Below are positions 45,801 to 58,600 of a DNA stretch of 64,000 bases, piece by piece. Both the position numbers and the translations under genes were made by a program. The stretch spans positions 13,082,501 through 13,146,500 of the forward strand of contig JAYKKT010000055.1 of assembly GCA_036023115.1 (NCBI GenBank), in the 5' to 3' direction. The DNA comes from Brasenia schreberi (lineage: Eukaryota > Streptophyta > Magnoliopsida > Nymphaeales > Cabombaceae). The notes under the pieces are model-generated. The model did no database searches and had not been told where the DNA came from. It saw only the letters and a list, made by a program, of their open reading frames with translations. Positions within the stretch are counted from its first letter, which is position 1; every line of letters begins with the position of its first letter.

Positions 45801-46375
45801 AGCCACCGAGTATTTCTCCAAGTGGGTGGAAGCCATTTCCCTAACCAACGTGCTGGGGCAACATGTGGTGGCTTTCATTAGGAGGAATATCCTGGCTCGA
45901 TTTGGGGTTCCACGAGACCTTGTGTCTGATAATGGCACCCCATTCAAGAACGAGCGGATAGTTTAGTTGTGCAACACGTATGGCATAACTCACCACTTCT
46001 CTTCGCCCTACTACCCTCAAGGCAACGGCCAAGCCGAAGCCACAAACAAGACTCTCATTAGTATAATCGAGAAAACCTTAGAGAAGGGTAGGACGTGGCA
46101 CGAGAAGCTGGATGAAGCCTTATGGGCTTATAGGACTTCCTTTTGGACTCCCACGAATGCCACACCATTCGAATTGGTCAATGGCGCAAACACCATTCTT
46201 CCCATTCCTACTCAACTGCATTCATTCCATACATCCATAGCACTCGACCTCCCCCTAGAGATGCTTCAACATGCTAGGATGGCCGAACTAGATTTGCTAG
46301 ATGAGAGGCGACTCCATGCTATGGATCATGCTCGTGCATACCGGCAAAGGATAGCCTGACACTATGGCAAACACA
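42821..46375 (+). pseudogene. K pol: RT, RNase H, aRH, integrase (C-terminus split off)
   Basis: The most complete pol in the window, read in pieces. Linker is 42821-43400. RT is about 43440-44200 with YVDD at 43942-43953. RH is about 44370-44740; its first motif reads SVHANALG with no Asp. aRH is 44850-45260 with Asp, Glu, Asp, Asp in HFDGA, AEYEAL, FGDSLL and IADALS. Integrase zinc finger is 45520-45680. The DDE core has codons GAC 45745-45747, GAT 45928-45930 and GAA 46036-46038. Stops include 43491, 43638, near 44200, 45151, near 45342, 45964 and 46357, mostly C to T or G to A changes. Similarity breaks at about 46375, before the GPYV region, which is found at 54289. Confidence 0.93.
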
Positions 46376-46565
46376 TGAGACATGGCAAACACATGACACT
46401 ATGGCAAACACATGGCTCGTTGGTATGTTGCGCCGGCATTTTTCAAACCAAAGGGCATGACTGTAAAGCAGTACGTGCCCCATGGGGTTGTGAAGGCGGT
46501 CTTACCCTGATCTCGTGGACTTAGTTTGATTTGATTATAGCCTGACACTATGGCAAACACATGGT
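46355..46565. other. Scrambled joint between K integrase and E2 with templated filler
   Basis: TGACACTATGGCAAACACATG occurs complete at about 46357, 46394 and 46543, with a shortened GACATGGCAAACACATG copy near 46379. Between them, 46411-46545 is a copy of 47039-47173 (RT region of E2) with one difference in 135 bp. E2 homology starts at about 46565. Confidence 0.9.
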
Positions 46566-48128
46566 CGATTTCCTTGTTTTGGAGGATTCAAAACGGGGGG
46601 ATTAACCAGGTATGCCTTCAGTCTCTCGAAGGACTTTTGGCATTCGTTATCCCATAAGAATTTCGTACCCTTCCTCAACAGTTTGTTGAAGGGTTCGCAT
46701 CTAGTTGTCAGATTCGATATGAATCGGCGCACAGATTGTAATCGACCCTGGAGGCTACGGATTTGGGTGAGATTGGAGGGTGGAGCCATGTCTATGATGG
46801 CTCGACACTTAGAGGGGTCGACTTCTATTCCCCTTTGGCTCACCATAAAGCCTAGAAGCTTCCCTGATTCTACCCCAAACACACATTTTTGAGGGTTTAG
46901 CTTTACTTTGTAAAGCCTAAGCCTTTCGAAAATCTTTTGTAAACATTCGATATGAGTGCATCGGGTTTTGGATTTTGCCAAGAGATCATCTACATACACT
47001 TCTACAAGCTCATGAATTTGATCATGGAAGATCGTGTTCATGGCTCGTTGGTATGTTGCGCCGGCATTTTTCAAACCAAAGGGCATGACTGTATAGCAGT
47101 ACGTGCCCCATGGGGTTGTGAAGGCGGTCTTACCCTGATCTCGTGGACTTAGTTTGATTTGATTATAGCCTGAATAGCCATCCATGAATGAAAACATTTC
47201 ATGATTTGCAGTACTATCGACTATCAAATCTATGTTTGGTAAAGGATAATTATCCTTTGGAGTGGCTTTATTCAGGTTTCTGAAATCGATGCATATTCGA
47301 ATTTTCCCATTGGTTTTTCGAACCACAACGATATTTGACAACCAATCAGAATACGCAATGGGTTTTATAAATCCGGCTTTTAGCAGATCTTCTAAACCCT
47401 CTTTGACTTGCGTGTGTACATTCGGGTGTATTTTCCTAAGCTTCTGCTTTATGGGTTTTACATCGGTATCTAAGGGAAGACGATACTCGACAATGCTGGG
47501 ATCTATGCCCGACATGTCTTCATACGTCCATGCAAACACATCTAAATAGGTTTGTAGAAATGCAATGAATGCTAACTTTTCAGTTTCATGCAAGCATGTG
47601 CCTATTTTGATGGTTTTGGGATTGGAATTATCCCCTAGGTTCACCTCTACGAAATCTCCTCCTACTGATTGGGAAGGTCTTTCAAAATCGAGAATTCTAT
47701 GAAATTCTGGGAGCTCAGAAGTGGGATCTTCCTCAAGGGGATCCACTTCTGGGCTTTGATCATTCTTGTGGGCTATAGACCCGAGGGAACTTGATGCGTG
47801 GTTTTCAAAATAACCTGGTTTTGTACTTGGATTTTCAAGTGATTTCGAAATTTTTGGTCTGGCTATGCAGACGACGTTTCTTTCGAAATCCTTTTCTTTT
47901 GCCAAAGTCCTACCAGGAGCAGCTATGTACAAAATCTTTTTGGTATTTCCCAAATTTTCGATTTTTTTGGGCTTTTGTAAAACAAGAACTTTGGGAACTA
48001 TACAAAGCACTCTTTTTTCGAGTTTTTGTTTTTCCATTGTTTTTGGTTTTTCTTGTTTTTCGATTTTTTTTTCGATTTTAAGTTTTCAAATGTTTTTGGT
48101 ATTTTTAGAAAAAGGGATCTTCCGTCAT
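46565..48128 (-). pseudogene. E2 pol fragment: RT and first part of RNase H
   Basis: Reverse-strand copy within K integrase. From ATG 48128 the linker is frameshifted. From 48037 a 480-codon stretch reads linker, RT (KPIKQKLRKIHPNVHTQVK, FMDGYSGYNQ, PFGLKNAGATYQRA, YVDD at 46985-46996) and the start of RNase H, ending after VLNPPKQG at the 46565 breakpoint. aRH, integrase and the 3' LTR are absent. The RT core itself has no stop. Confidence 0.93.
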
Positions 48129-48153
48129 ACCTACAAAGGGAAAACACTACGGG
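48129..48153 (-). promoter_or_regulatory. gag-pro / pol spacer of E2
   Basis: Between TAA (48156-48154) and ATG 48128. Same 25 nt as E1, ending TTTTCCCTTTGTAG-GT. The second ATG has become ACG. Confidence 0.6.
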
Positions 48154-51024
48154 TTAGACTCGGAATAGGAGGTCTAAACCATAGGTTTCTTCTAAGACAG
48201 GCTCCGGGGCACCCTTGACCCAGGTGGTCACAGGGGGTGGCTCCGGCGGTATTCGGGGAGTATAGCCGATCCCATATCGGCTTGGGTTGGCCCTAGGCAG
48301 GATGGGCTCTAGGAGACCCTGGTTTTGTGCCCCTAGACTCTTGTAGGGCGTGTAGCCCATGTTCAATAACATGTTCCACGACCTTTTGTTTTTTGAAAAG
48401 ATGGGATACAAGTCGTGGTCCTGGAACATGCTATCGTCCATATTAGGCTCGTATGGCCTTTTGTCCAGGGGTTTTGGAAATAGGGAACACTTGGGTTTTC
48501 CTAGGAGGATTAGAGTCGGGAGGGGGCCTGCTTTGGGCGGCCCCTTCACATATACAACCTTCCCAGGGTTGTTCAACACGAGCCGAGGTGGCTCAACCAT
48601 GATTTGCCCCAGGTTAGCCTCATGGGCCTGGGAGCTTGATAAACAAGGGGAGTTTATGATCCCCTGAAGCTGTGGGTGACTCTCACCTAGGATCACTACG
48701 ACCTGGTCCCTAAAAGGGATCTTGACACACCTGTGGAAGGTGGATGGCACAGCGCACAAACTGTGTATCCAGGGCCTTCCCAGCAATAGGTTATAATGGG
48801 GGTGGATGTCCAAGACATGGAACACCCCCGTGTGTTCGATCCCTCCCGTTTCCATTGGGAGTTCGATGGACCCTAAAGGTCTAGACGCATTCCCATCGTA
48901 TCCAGTGATAACGATGGGGCTTGGGTTCACTGAAGTCAAGGTGACTCCAATTTTGTACGCCACATGAAGTGGAAGGATGTTGAGCCCTCCTCCACCATCG
49001 ACTAGGCACCTGTCCAGAGAGTGGTTGTTTAGAACCACCTCGATATGTAGGGCCTGGTTGTGGGTTTCGTAGGGTCTATCTACATCATCTTCCGAAAAGG
49101 TGATGGGCGATTTTGCTCCTAATAAAGCCACTTGGGCAGACAAGGATTCCGGACTTATGTTCGAATCAACCTTGGCCCTTTCTAGAATTTTCTCTAAGAC
49201 AAGTCTATGCCTAGGCGAGGTTTTGATAAGCTCTAGGATAGACATGTGAATAGGAATCTTTGAAAGGTGGTTTTCGAAATCATAAGGATTTAGGATGACT
49301 TTGTCCTTATCTGCTTTTGGCAGACCACTAGGGATACATGCTTTTGAGGGGCCAGGCACACTAACCACCTTTTGAGTACCTTGAAGGTGCGGGGGTTGAT
49401 AGATCCTCCCGGATCTAGTGACTTTCCCCACGACCAGCCTAGGGTTCGCGCTAGACTTGGCTCTAAGGATGAGCTGAGGAGAACCTTGGATTTTCAAAAT
49501 TGGTTTTACCAGGGTTTCCGCTTTTGGTGGTCCCCGAATGGCGACTTGGGCGGGTCTCTTGTATAATACAAGGATGGGCGCACAAGTAGGTCGACCAGGT
49601 TCTGGCTTTTGCGCTAGTTCCTTGGAAATGGTGAGGGTACATACCTCCTTTCCTTTCTCACTGCTACTGGCGTGTTTGGGAAAGGGTTCCTTGAAGATAG
49701 CTTGAGGTGGCTCAGGTTCCGCAATGACCTGGAGCCGGCCTTCTGCTATCAAGTTCTCAATTTTATTTAAAAGAGAGAAGCAACGTTTGGTATCATGGCC
49801 TTTGAGCCGATGATACTTGCAAAATCGGTTTAAATACCCCCCTTTGGAAGTAACTCCTTCGGGGATTTCAGGGAGTTCGATCATTCCCTGGGCAAGTAAG
49901 AGGTCTAGGACCTCCGACACAGGTTGCCCCAGCGGAGTATACTCCCGTTTTTCAACCGGTTTTTGAAAATTACGTTCTCTCTTATTTTCTAATTTTTCAA
50001 AATTTTTGGAAGTGCCCGCCATGCCTGGATCCACCCGGACATTGGCGATTTTATGGGGCTTTGCCCCTTTGTCCGTCGTGGGCAGCCCATATGCGATGGG
50101 CTTTTCCAAACGGGTTTTTGGAATGGCACTTCCTTTCCATAGGTGATCGTATGTCCCTTTTCACAAGTTGGTTTCGAAAAGGGAGGCCTTTTTAATCAAC
50201 TTATGAAAAGTTGAAATCTCATGGAGCAAGAGAAGGGTTTTTAACTCGCTTTTAAAATTATCCAGGATGAGCATTACTGCGCATCCTTTGGATATGGGCT
50301 CTCGCACTTGGCCCAAAAGCGACCTCCATCTTATAATGAAGGCATGCACATCTTCGTTCATGCCTTGCTTTGTATCCCTTAAGGTATTCAGGGTTGGCGT
50401 GACTTCCACGTTGTGTGTAAATCTTTGCATGAAGCAGTTCGCTAACTCTTCAAAAGTAGCGAACTGGCTTAAGTCGTAGGAAGCCAGCCATTTGGCAGCT
50501 GTGCCTTTAAGGGATAGAGGGAACCAATACACCCATTTCATCGAGTCCTTTTTCTTCTTATGGGCTCGACGTGAGAAAAGCTGCAAGTGAGACCTAGGGT
50601 CTCCCATGCCATCATACCGATGGAAGTTCGGTATTTCATCGTCACTGTCTGTTTCGTAATCCATAGGAAGGAAATCAGACAGGGCGTAGCTTCTTTTCTC
50701 TTTATTCTGCCCTTTCAGCAGCTGCTGTAGGGCTTTACGGTCCTTTTGTATGAAGGACTCGTGGTATTGGTTGCCTTCCATTACAGAGGCCTCTTTTTGC
50801 TTGCGAGGTTTTTAAGATTTCTTTTTAGGCCTTTGTTCACCGTTCGATGAACATGAATCGCCTACTTCAGCCTCTTGGCTGAGAGCATCGATTTTGGCCT
50901 CAAACTCCCTTCTCAAGTCCTCGATTTCATCTAGTTTTATTTTGTTTTTGAAAATCCTCCTAGAGTGAGAACTTGATGCGCATGAGCCTTGGCTCGACAC
51001 TTCACTTGGATTGGATTTTGACAT
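48154..51024 (-). pseudogene. E2 gag-pro polyprotein (best preserved copy)
   Basis: The full-length structural polyprotein of the family: 957 codons including the terminal TAA, in one frame from ATG 51024 with only two internal stops (TAA near 50812, TGA near 50161). Layout: Ser-rich N-terminus and helix (1-70), acidic linker and capsid (about 90-285), basic linker, zinc knuckle CKYHRLKGHDTKRC at 49821-49780, Pro/Lys-rich spacer, retropepsin with LVDGGGGLNILPL (Asp codon 48999-48997) and LLGRPWIHSL, and a C-terminal block ending DLLFRV. The open stretch 50109-48154 alone is 651 codons. Useful as the reference for E1, K and B. Confidence 0.93.
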
Positions 51025-51142
51025 GCTTTTCAAGCTTTTTCAAAATATCCTAAGTACAAGCAAAGAAAACAAGTTAAAATGACACCTTTTTAAAATTTTC
51101 ACAAGACTTCTACAAGCAAACTCGATTTTTGAAAAGGCTCAC

Positions 51143-51160
51143 GTCCCACCGGGCGTGCCA
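51143..51160 (-). other. Primer-binding site of E2
   Basis: Reverse strand TGGCACGCCCGGTGGGAC, 5 nt inside the LTR end. Confidence 0.85.
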
Positions 51161-51165
51161 ATCTC

Positions 51166-54100
51166 TGTAGACGCGCGAAAATCCCCGCCTCTTCGTCCTT
51201 TTCAGGGCTTGGAGTGGATCTTCTCGTGTGTCTAAGGCCTATGTATGCAAACAGGGCGTGCCAGCTAGCTTACCTAAGCTAGCGAAGATATTTTTAACAC
51301 TGACTTCTAAACGTGGCGACTGTGAGCAAGTAAGCTCTTGTCGTCGCAGACCTTCTTGCACCGATGCGCAAGGGTCAGTCTGTACGCTTTGCAAAAATCG
51401 AGTTTTGGAGAGAAAGTCTACGAAGCGGTTCGAGGTGTCTATTTTGGGTCTTTAAGATGCGATTGCATATTTTAGATCACGTGGATTTGCACGTGCCTAA
51501 GTCTTTTCTTTTATCCCTTTTCGGGCCACCTAGTTTGTGTGTTATGAACACTCCACTACATGGGCGAATTCGAGCGGGGCTTGCTTCGATGCAATATGAG
51601 TCCTACCTCGTGGTATGGCATAGATGCAATGCAAACTCACGCTACTCCAAAGGGAAAACCCGAAATGTAAAGACAATACTGAAGGGGAAATAACAGAAGG
51701 GAAATAACCGAAGGGAAATAACCGAAGGGAAATAACCGAAGGGAGATATATATATAGCTTATGTATATGAGCCCTTACTCGGGTCTTGCAAATAAGAGCG
51801 AAGGCTCAATGTGGGTGCGTGCTTGAATTGAAAGACTTACACACATGACATGAAATTAAACCCAAATATAAATTGCAGTATGGCCTTGACTAAGGTCTTG
51901 GGAGTAAGAGCGAAGGCTCAATGTGTGTGAAAGTGCTTGAATTGAAGTACTACACACACGACATAAATGAAACCCAAATATAACTGCAATAAGGCCTTTA
52001 CTAAGGTCTTGGGAGTAAGAGCGAAGGCTCAATGTGTGTGAAAGTGCTTGAATTGAAAGACTTACTCACACGACATGAAATGAAACCCAAATAGTATAGG
52101 TCGGCCCTTACTTGGGTCTTTCAAATAAGAGCGAAAGCTCAATGTGTGTGAGAGTGCTTGAATTGAAAGACTTACACACATGACATGAAATGAAACCCAA
52201 ATAGTATAGGTCGGCCCTTACTTGGGTCTTTCAAATAAGAGCGAAGGCTCAATGTGTGTGAGAGTGCTTGAATTGAAAGACAACACACCCAACTTAAGCA
52301 AAACCCTTCAAAAATGAAAGCATATGTATATACTTATGTATTAGGGGCTGATTAAGCCCGTGTGTGTTCAAAATCGTGCACAACTAAGAGAGTGCACGTG
52401 TGTGGGTGTGCCAAGCCACGTTATTACAAGCAGGGGGAGACTATGCTCCGTTATTACAACCCCGTATCAAATTGAATCTCAAGCAAGTGTACAGCTAAGG
52501 ACCGAGTTTAGGCACTTACGAGTAGCTGGTCCGTAGAGGTCTTGCTTGAGCGTGGGCTTGACCTTGGGCTGCAAACGGGAGCTCCGCGAAGATAGGTGAT
52601 CAAAGGTGCTGGCCGGCTGCTAGGGTGGCTATGGGTGTCGTGGATGGGAAGGAAGCTAGCTAGGTAATGAGGTAAGGTGGAGTTAGGGGCTGAGGGGAAG
52701 TGATATGGGTAGGTCTTAGGGAGTTAAGTGGAGTGGCTGGGTTTAGCTAGGGTGGCTAGGTAATGGTGGGTAGGTGGTGTTAGGGTGATGTGGTGGTAGT
52801 GTAGGTGGTGGAGAGTGGAGGGAGAGTGAAAAAGAGATAGAATTAGGTTGAGACACTAACCGGGTGATGATGGGAGGCGACGGGTGGCTGGCCGGCTGGG
52901 GTATGGTGGAGTAGGTGGAGCAAGGTGGTGGCTGCTGTGGTGCAGGTGGAAGACTCGGCTGGGAGGGATGGCTGAGGTCAGCTGGGATCGACTGGCTGGA
53001 AAAGAGATGGGAGAAGATGGAAAACCCGCCCCTTGGGGGGGGGTTATATAGGGATGAAGAAGTCGGTTGGGACTGGTATTAGGAGGGTGGTTAGGTGGTT
53101 TAGGTAGGGGTGATGTGGTGATAAGGTGGGCTGGTTTTGGGGAGGGGCCAGATATTTTGATACAAGGGGTTTTGGGTAGATGGTGTGCTAGGTTTAGGTG
53201 GGGTGGTTTAGGGGTTTAGGGTTTAGCTAGGTGGGTTGGTTTTGGGGTGAGGTTTAGTGAGGTGGGTTAGGTGATTAGGATCAGATTAGGTTAGGTTTAG
53301 GGAAATTAACCTAGGTTTAGGGAAGGATTAGGGAAGTGGGTTAGGTGATTAGGTTGAGATTAGGCCGGGATTAGGGAAGTGGGTTAGGTGATTAGGCTAG
53401 GATTAAAACAAGATTAGGGTAAAAGGCTAGGATTAGGTGTTTTTGGTTAGGATTGGATTAAGGAGCTCCCTTTGCATGACCCATAGACCTTAATCACATC
53501 ATGTTGGTGCAGCCCTAGGTTAGGTTTTGGCTAATTACAAGCTTAAACCCACTTTATTTAGGCTAACCCACATGATTAACCCCAAACTTGACACACAAGT
53601 CAAGTTTAATTACAACACACTCTAATCTTATCCTCCCCCACTCTCCCATACCCATAATCCCACGTGAAATTCAAGTGGGCCCCACCTCCATTTATGAGAA
53701 GGTGATGTGAGCCATGGATGTGGATATTGGGTTGGATCTCTGTATCCAAATCTAAGTCCACACATGGGTTTGGATTTGGATCTGGATATATGTGGTCCAG
53801 ATCCAATCCAAACTGAATTCTGACTCTTTCAGGCTGTGTTCGAAACGAACGGTTTGTGCGGGGTCTGACAGCATCAGTACTCCGTCTGCGTTGGGTTTTC
53901 GCCAACATGATCGTCCGCTTCTGTTTTCGCCTTCCGGAGATGACTTCAAGTGATGTTTTGATGATAACAGGGTCTTGGATGTTCGAGATCCTGGGGGTGG
54001 ATTCAATGTGAGAGTTGTTGTGTCGGGCTCGACTTGTGCTCCGGTTCCGGGCTCTCTTTAGCTTCTCTGGTCCTGTCTTGATTAGACCAAGCTGCTTCAG

Positions 54101-54288
54101 GGTTTTAAAACATATTTTAAAGTTTTTCAAAGCTATATTACACATATTTAAAACATATAAAGTTCAAAACATATGTACAAGGTTGTCTGGAAGGCTCCTG
54201 GGTTTCCAGACTCAAAAATGGCCCTTTGGGGCTGCTTGTACAAAACCAGATTTGTTTAAGAAATTCGTGGGATTTCGGGGTGTTTACA
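51166..54288 (-). mobile_element. 5' LTR of E2 (3123 bp)
   Basis: Reverse LTR from TGTAGACGC (51166) to TTTACA (54288), next to the E2 primer-binding site. It has hairpin modules (about 51770-52300), GTAAGT (52519-52514), a TTATATA box (53050-53044), the TAGG-like tract and the U3 palindrome (about 53725-53815). The right flank, starting AAAATCATCC, is K integrase coding sequence, so the element lies in K. It is close to solo LTR L. Confidence 0.94.
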
Positions 54289-54462
54289 AAAATCATCCAC
54301 TATCTTGGCCCACATCCACTTGGAAAGTGGCGCCCCAAGTGGGATGGACCCTATGTTATACGTGCAACCACCACGAACAACTCATTTTGGTTGATCGATA
54401 TAGAAGGTAGGAATTTAGCAGATCCTATCAATATTCAATACTTGAAGAAGTATTATGTGTAG
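54289..54462 (+). pseudogene. K integrase C-terminus
   Basis: Reads KIIHYLGPHPLGKWRPKWDG, then PYVIRATTT, and ends YLKKYYV-TAG at 54460-54462. The W-x-GPYV motif is typical of the integrase C-terminal domain in plant Tat elements. It completes the pol interrupted at 46375. A short stretch between the two is missing. Confidence 0.88.
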
Positions 54463-55634
54463 GATTCGGATTAAATTCCCCATTTTCAAAAATTTTAGGG
54501 ATAGCTACCCTGAGACCTGAAAATAAGGTGCAAAGGCAAAATCGTGTGACCCTGAGTGAGAGAATTCGCACTTGTGAAAGAGTGGAGTCTTCAAAATCGT
54601 GGTTATATTTCAAAATCCTTCTTCTTACAAAGAAAGGCCTAGTTCAATATAGCAAGATACTTGCAAGTAGTACATGCTATTTCTAAATAGGCTGATCTGG
54701 AATGGATCGAGTGTGAGCTTGGGATAAGTCCTCCCCTCTTCTCTTCTCCTTCCAAAAGGAAAACAAAAGCCCAAATAAAGGGAATTTCCCATTCAAAAGT
54801 CTCTTTCCAAAAGAAAGAAACCAGAATTCAAAAGAAAAATCGATTCTCTTGTGAAAAAGAGGGATTAAAGAAAAAATACTCCCAAAGGGAGACCCTCTAC
54901 GAAAAAAGGAAAAAGAGGCCAAAAAGCTCAAAAGGAGCAGTTTTCCGCCTTCTGTGCCTTAAACCACGGGATGCTTCAGAAGGGACCGTGGTATCTCTTT
55001 CCCATCCCTGGCTTATCCCAAGCTAAAGCATGGTTCATTTTGAGGAATCCTAAAGTAAAAATAGGATTTACTTACTTGAATTTCATCTTGTTTGAGAATT
55101 CGACGTTTCGAGTAAGACGTAGGAATTTGAAATATAGCTTGTTTTCTTATAAAACCTTTGCTAGATAAGCGAGTGTCAAGACTCAAGCAAAGGCAAACAC
55201 GAAGAGCTCGAGATCCTTAGGATTGAGGCTCAAGACAGTTGTCCCTTTTGTAAATAGTTTTGTAAATAGATTTTGAAAAATCGAATGTCGAACAGCATAG
55301 GATCTGCTCACTTGGAGCAGCAGGCCTTGTAAGTCTCAAGAGTTCGACCAGATCTGGTCTCTGGGAGGTCGCCACTCTTGGCACCATACCCATGTCATGC
55401 ATCTGCATTCCACGCATGGCACTTGCATAAACCTGATCCCATTTTAGGACCAAAACCCTTTTGTATATCCCTTTGGCGTGATATCTCCTCCTACCAGGGT
55501 TTTAAAAGTGAGATTTTGCTAAAGATTGGGACGATCCCATATTTTTGTGGATAGATCTAGGGAGACATTTAAAGGGGTGTTTGTCATCTTTGCCCCTATC
55601 CAAATCGATTTGGACAAGGCCAAAGAGGGGCATT
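54463..55634 (+). other. K 3' untranslated region with inverted repeat and polypurine tract
   Basis: About 1.17 kb without coding similarity, matching parts of C (9400-10525), D and G. It lacks the long tandem array of C and G. Arms CTTTGCCCCTATCCAAAT (55588-55605) and ATTTGGACAAGGCCAAAG (55608-55625) pair with three mismatches. The tract AAAGAGGGGCATT then leads into the 3' LTR. Confidence 0.85.
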
Positions 55635-58600
55635 TGTAAACACCCCGAAATCCCACGAACTTCTCAAAACAACCTGGTTTTCTAAAAGCAGCCCCAAAGG
55701 GCCATTTTGAGTCTAGAAACCCAGGAGCCTTCCAGGCAATCCTGTACATATGTCTTAAACTTTATATGATTTAAATATGTGTAATATAGTTTTGAAAACT
55801 TTAAAATATGTTTTGAAACCCCACGATGTGGCTTGGCCTGATCAAAGCAGGACCAGAAGAGCCAAAGAGAGCCCAGAACCGGAGCACAAGTCGAGCCCAA
55901 CACAACAACTCTCCTGTTGAATCCACCCCCCCAAGATCTTGAATGTCCAAGACCCTGTTATAATCAGAAATCATATGAAATCATCTCCGGAAGGTGAAAA
56001 CAGAAGCGGACGACCATGTTGGCGAAGACCCAACGCAGACGGAGTACTGATGCTGTCAGACCCCGCACAAACCGTTCGTTTCGAACACAGCCTGAAGGAG
56101 TCAGAATTCAGTTTGGATTGGATCTGGACCATATATATCCAGATCCCAATCCAAACCTATGTGTGGATTTGGATTTGGATTTGGATCCAGAGATCCAATC
56201 CAATATCAACATCCATGGCCCACATCACCTTCTCATAAATGGAGGTGGGGCCCACTTGAAATTCACGTGGGATTATGGGCATGAGAGAGAATGGGGAGGA
56301 TAAGATTTGAGGGGAATTGTAATTAAGCTTGACTTGTGTGTCAGGTTTGGGGTTAATCATGTGGGTTAGCCTAATTAGTATGGGTTTAAGCTTGTATTAG
56401 CCAAAACCTAACCTAGGGCTGCACCAACATGATGCAATAAGGTCTATGGGTTATGCAAAGGGAGCTCCCTAACCCAAACCTAAGCCAAAACCCCTAATCC
56501 TAGCCTTTTACCCTAATACCGGCCTAATCCTAGCCTAATCACCTAACCCACTTCCCTAATCCCGGCCTAATCCCAACCTAATCACCTAACCCACCTCCCT
56601 AATCCTTCCCTAAACCTAGCCTAATTCCCCTAATCCTAACCTAATCCTATCCTAATCACCTAACCCACCTCACTAAACCTCACCCCAAAACCAACCCACC
56701 TAGCTAAGCCCTAAACCCCTAAACCACCCAACCTAAACCTAGCACACCATATCCCTAAAACCCCTTAAAGCAAAATATCTGGCCCCTCCTCAAAACCAGC
56801 CCACCTTATCACCACACCACCACCACCTAAACCACCTTACCACCCTCCAAAAACCAGCCCCAACCGCCCTTCAAAAACCTATATAAACCCCCCCTAGTGG
56901 GCGGGTTTTTCATCCTTTCCCATCTTCTTCCATCCCACCCTTGGTTCAGCCGAACCTTCCACCTTACTCCCTTCTTCCACCTGCACCACCACTACCCCCA
57001 GCCAAGCTCCACCTCGCGCCACCACTGCCTCCCAGCCTGCTCCACTCCACGTCGCCACCACCTCCCGGCCGAGCTCCATCCTCCTTCATCATCCAGCTGC
57101 CTTTCTTCCACCCACCGACCTTCTTCATCCATTCGGTTAGTACCTTACACCTAACTCCATCTTCTCTTCACTCCCCCTCCACTCTCAACCTTCCATACCA
57201 CCACTCCACCTCGCCAGCACCACCTTCCCACCACCCGATCCTTTACCTTTTTCCCTAGTGATACCCGGCCACCCTACCTTGCTCCCTAGGACCTGGCCCT
57301 TCTACTCTCAACCAACCCTCAATTCCACCTTCCACAGCACCCTAGCTAGCTCCCTTCCCATCCTTGACATTCCCTAGCTATCCTACCCGGCCACCATTTA
57401 AACCACCCCTAGTTGGACACCCAAAGCCGACTGCACCCAAGTCACCCGGCAACCATACTTTTTCCCTTAGGCATTCCATTTAGGCTCCCCTTAGCGCCAC
57501 CTTCCATAGAGCCTTCCCTACCTTAGTGACCTCCCTTAATTACTTCAGCCCTAGACGTCACGACAGCACCCCCTAGCAGCCGGCAAGCTCCAAGGCGCCA
57601 CACACACGCTCCTTTGTCACTCGGCCACACATCCTTGCCGTGTCACTCCAAGGAGCTCCCTCTTGCAGCCCAAGGTGAAGCCCAAACCCATGCTCAAGCA
57701 AGTCACCTCCGGACCAGCTATAAGTAAGTGCCTAACTCGGTCCTTAGTTGTAGACTTGCTTAAATTAAATTAAATTTGATACGGGGTTATAATAATGGAG
57801 CATTGTCTCCCCCCGCTTGTAATAACGTAGCTTGGCACACCCACACACACATGCACTTGAGCCTACCTCGCTCTTAGTTGTGCACGATTTTGAACACACA
57901 CGGGCCTAATCAGCCCTTTAGATACAAGTTTATGTATATACTTTAAGTTGCGTAGGGTTTTGCTTGAGTTGGGTGTGTTGTCTTTAAATTCTCGCACTCA
58001 CACATATTGAGCTTATGCTCTTATTTGCAAGACCCAAGTAAGGGCCGTGTTATACTATCCTTGGGTTTAATTTCATGTTGTGTGCGTAGTACTTCAATTC
58101 TAGCACTCACACACATTGAGCTTTCGCTCTTACTCCCAAGACCTTAGTTAAGGCCATATTGCAATTTATATTTGGGTTTAATTTCATGTTGTGTGCGTAG
58201 TACTTCAATTCTAGAATCACACACATTGAGCTTTCGCTCTTATTCCCAAGACCTTAGTTAAGGCCATATTGCAATTTATATTTGGGTTTCATTTGAAGTC
58301 ATGTGTGTTGTCTTTACATTTTCACACGCACCCACATTGAGCCTTCACTCTTATTTGCAAGACCCAAGTAAGGGCTCATATATACTATATACGTATTTCC
58401 CTTTTGGCTATGTCTTTTCAATTTGGGTTTTAAGGTTCAGCAGTGTGCATAGTCTTTCAATATATACACGGCACACACTTGCACTATTGAGCCTTTCCGC
58501 TCTTAAGATATAGCCATATTTCCCTTTTGTAATTTCCCTTCGGCATTTTACATTTACAAGTCATTTCCCTTCGGCAATTTCCATTACAAGTCATTTCCCT

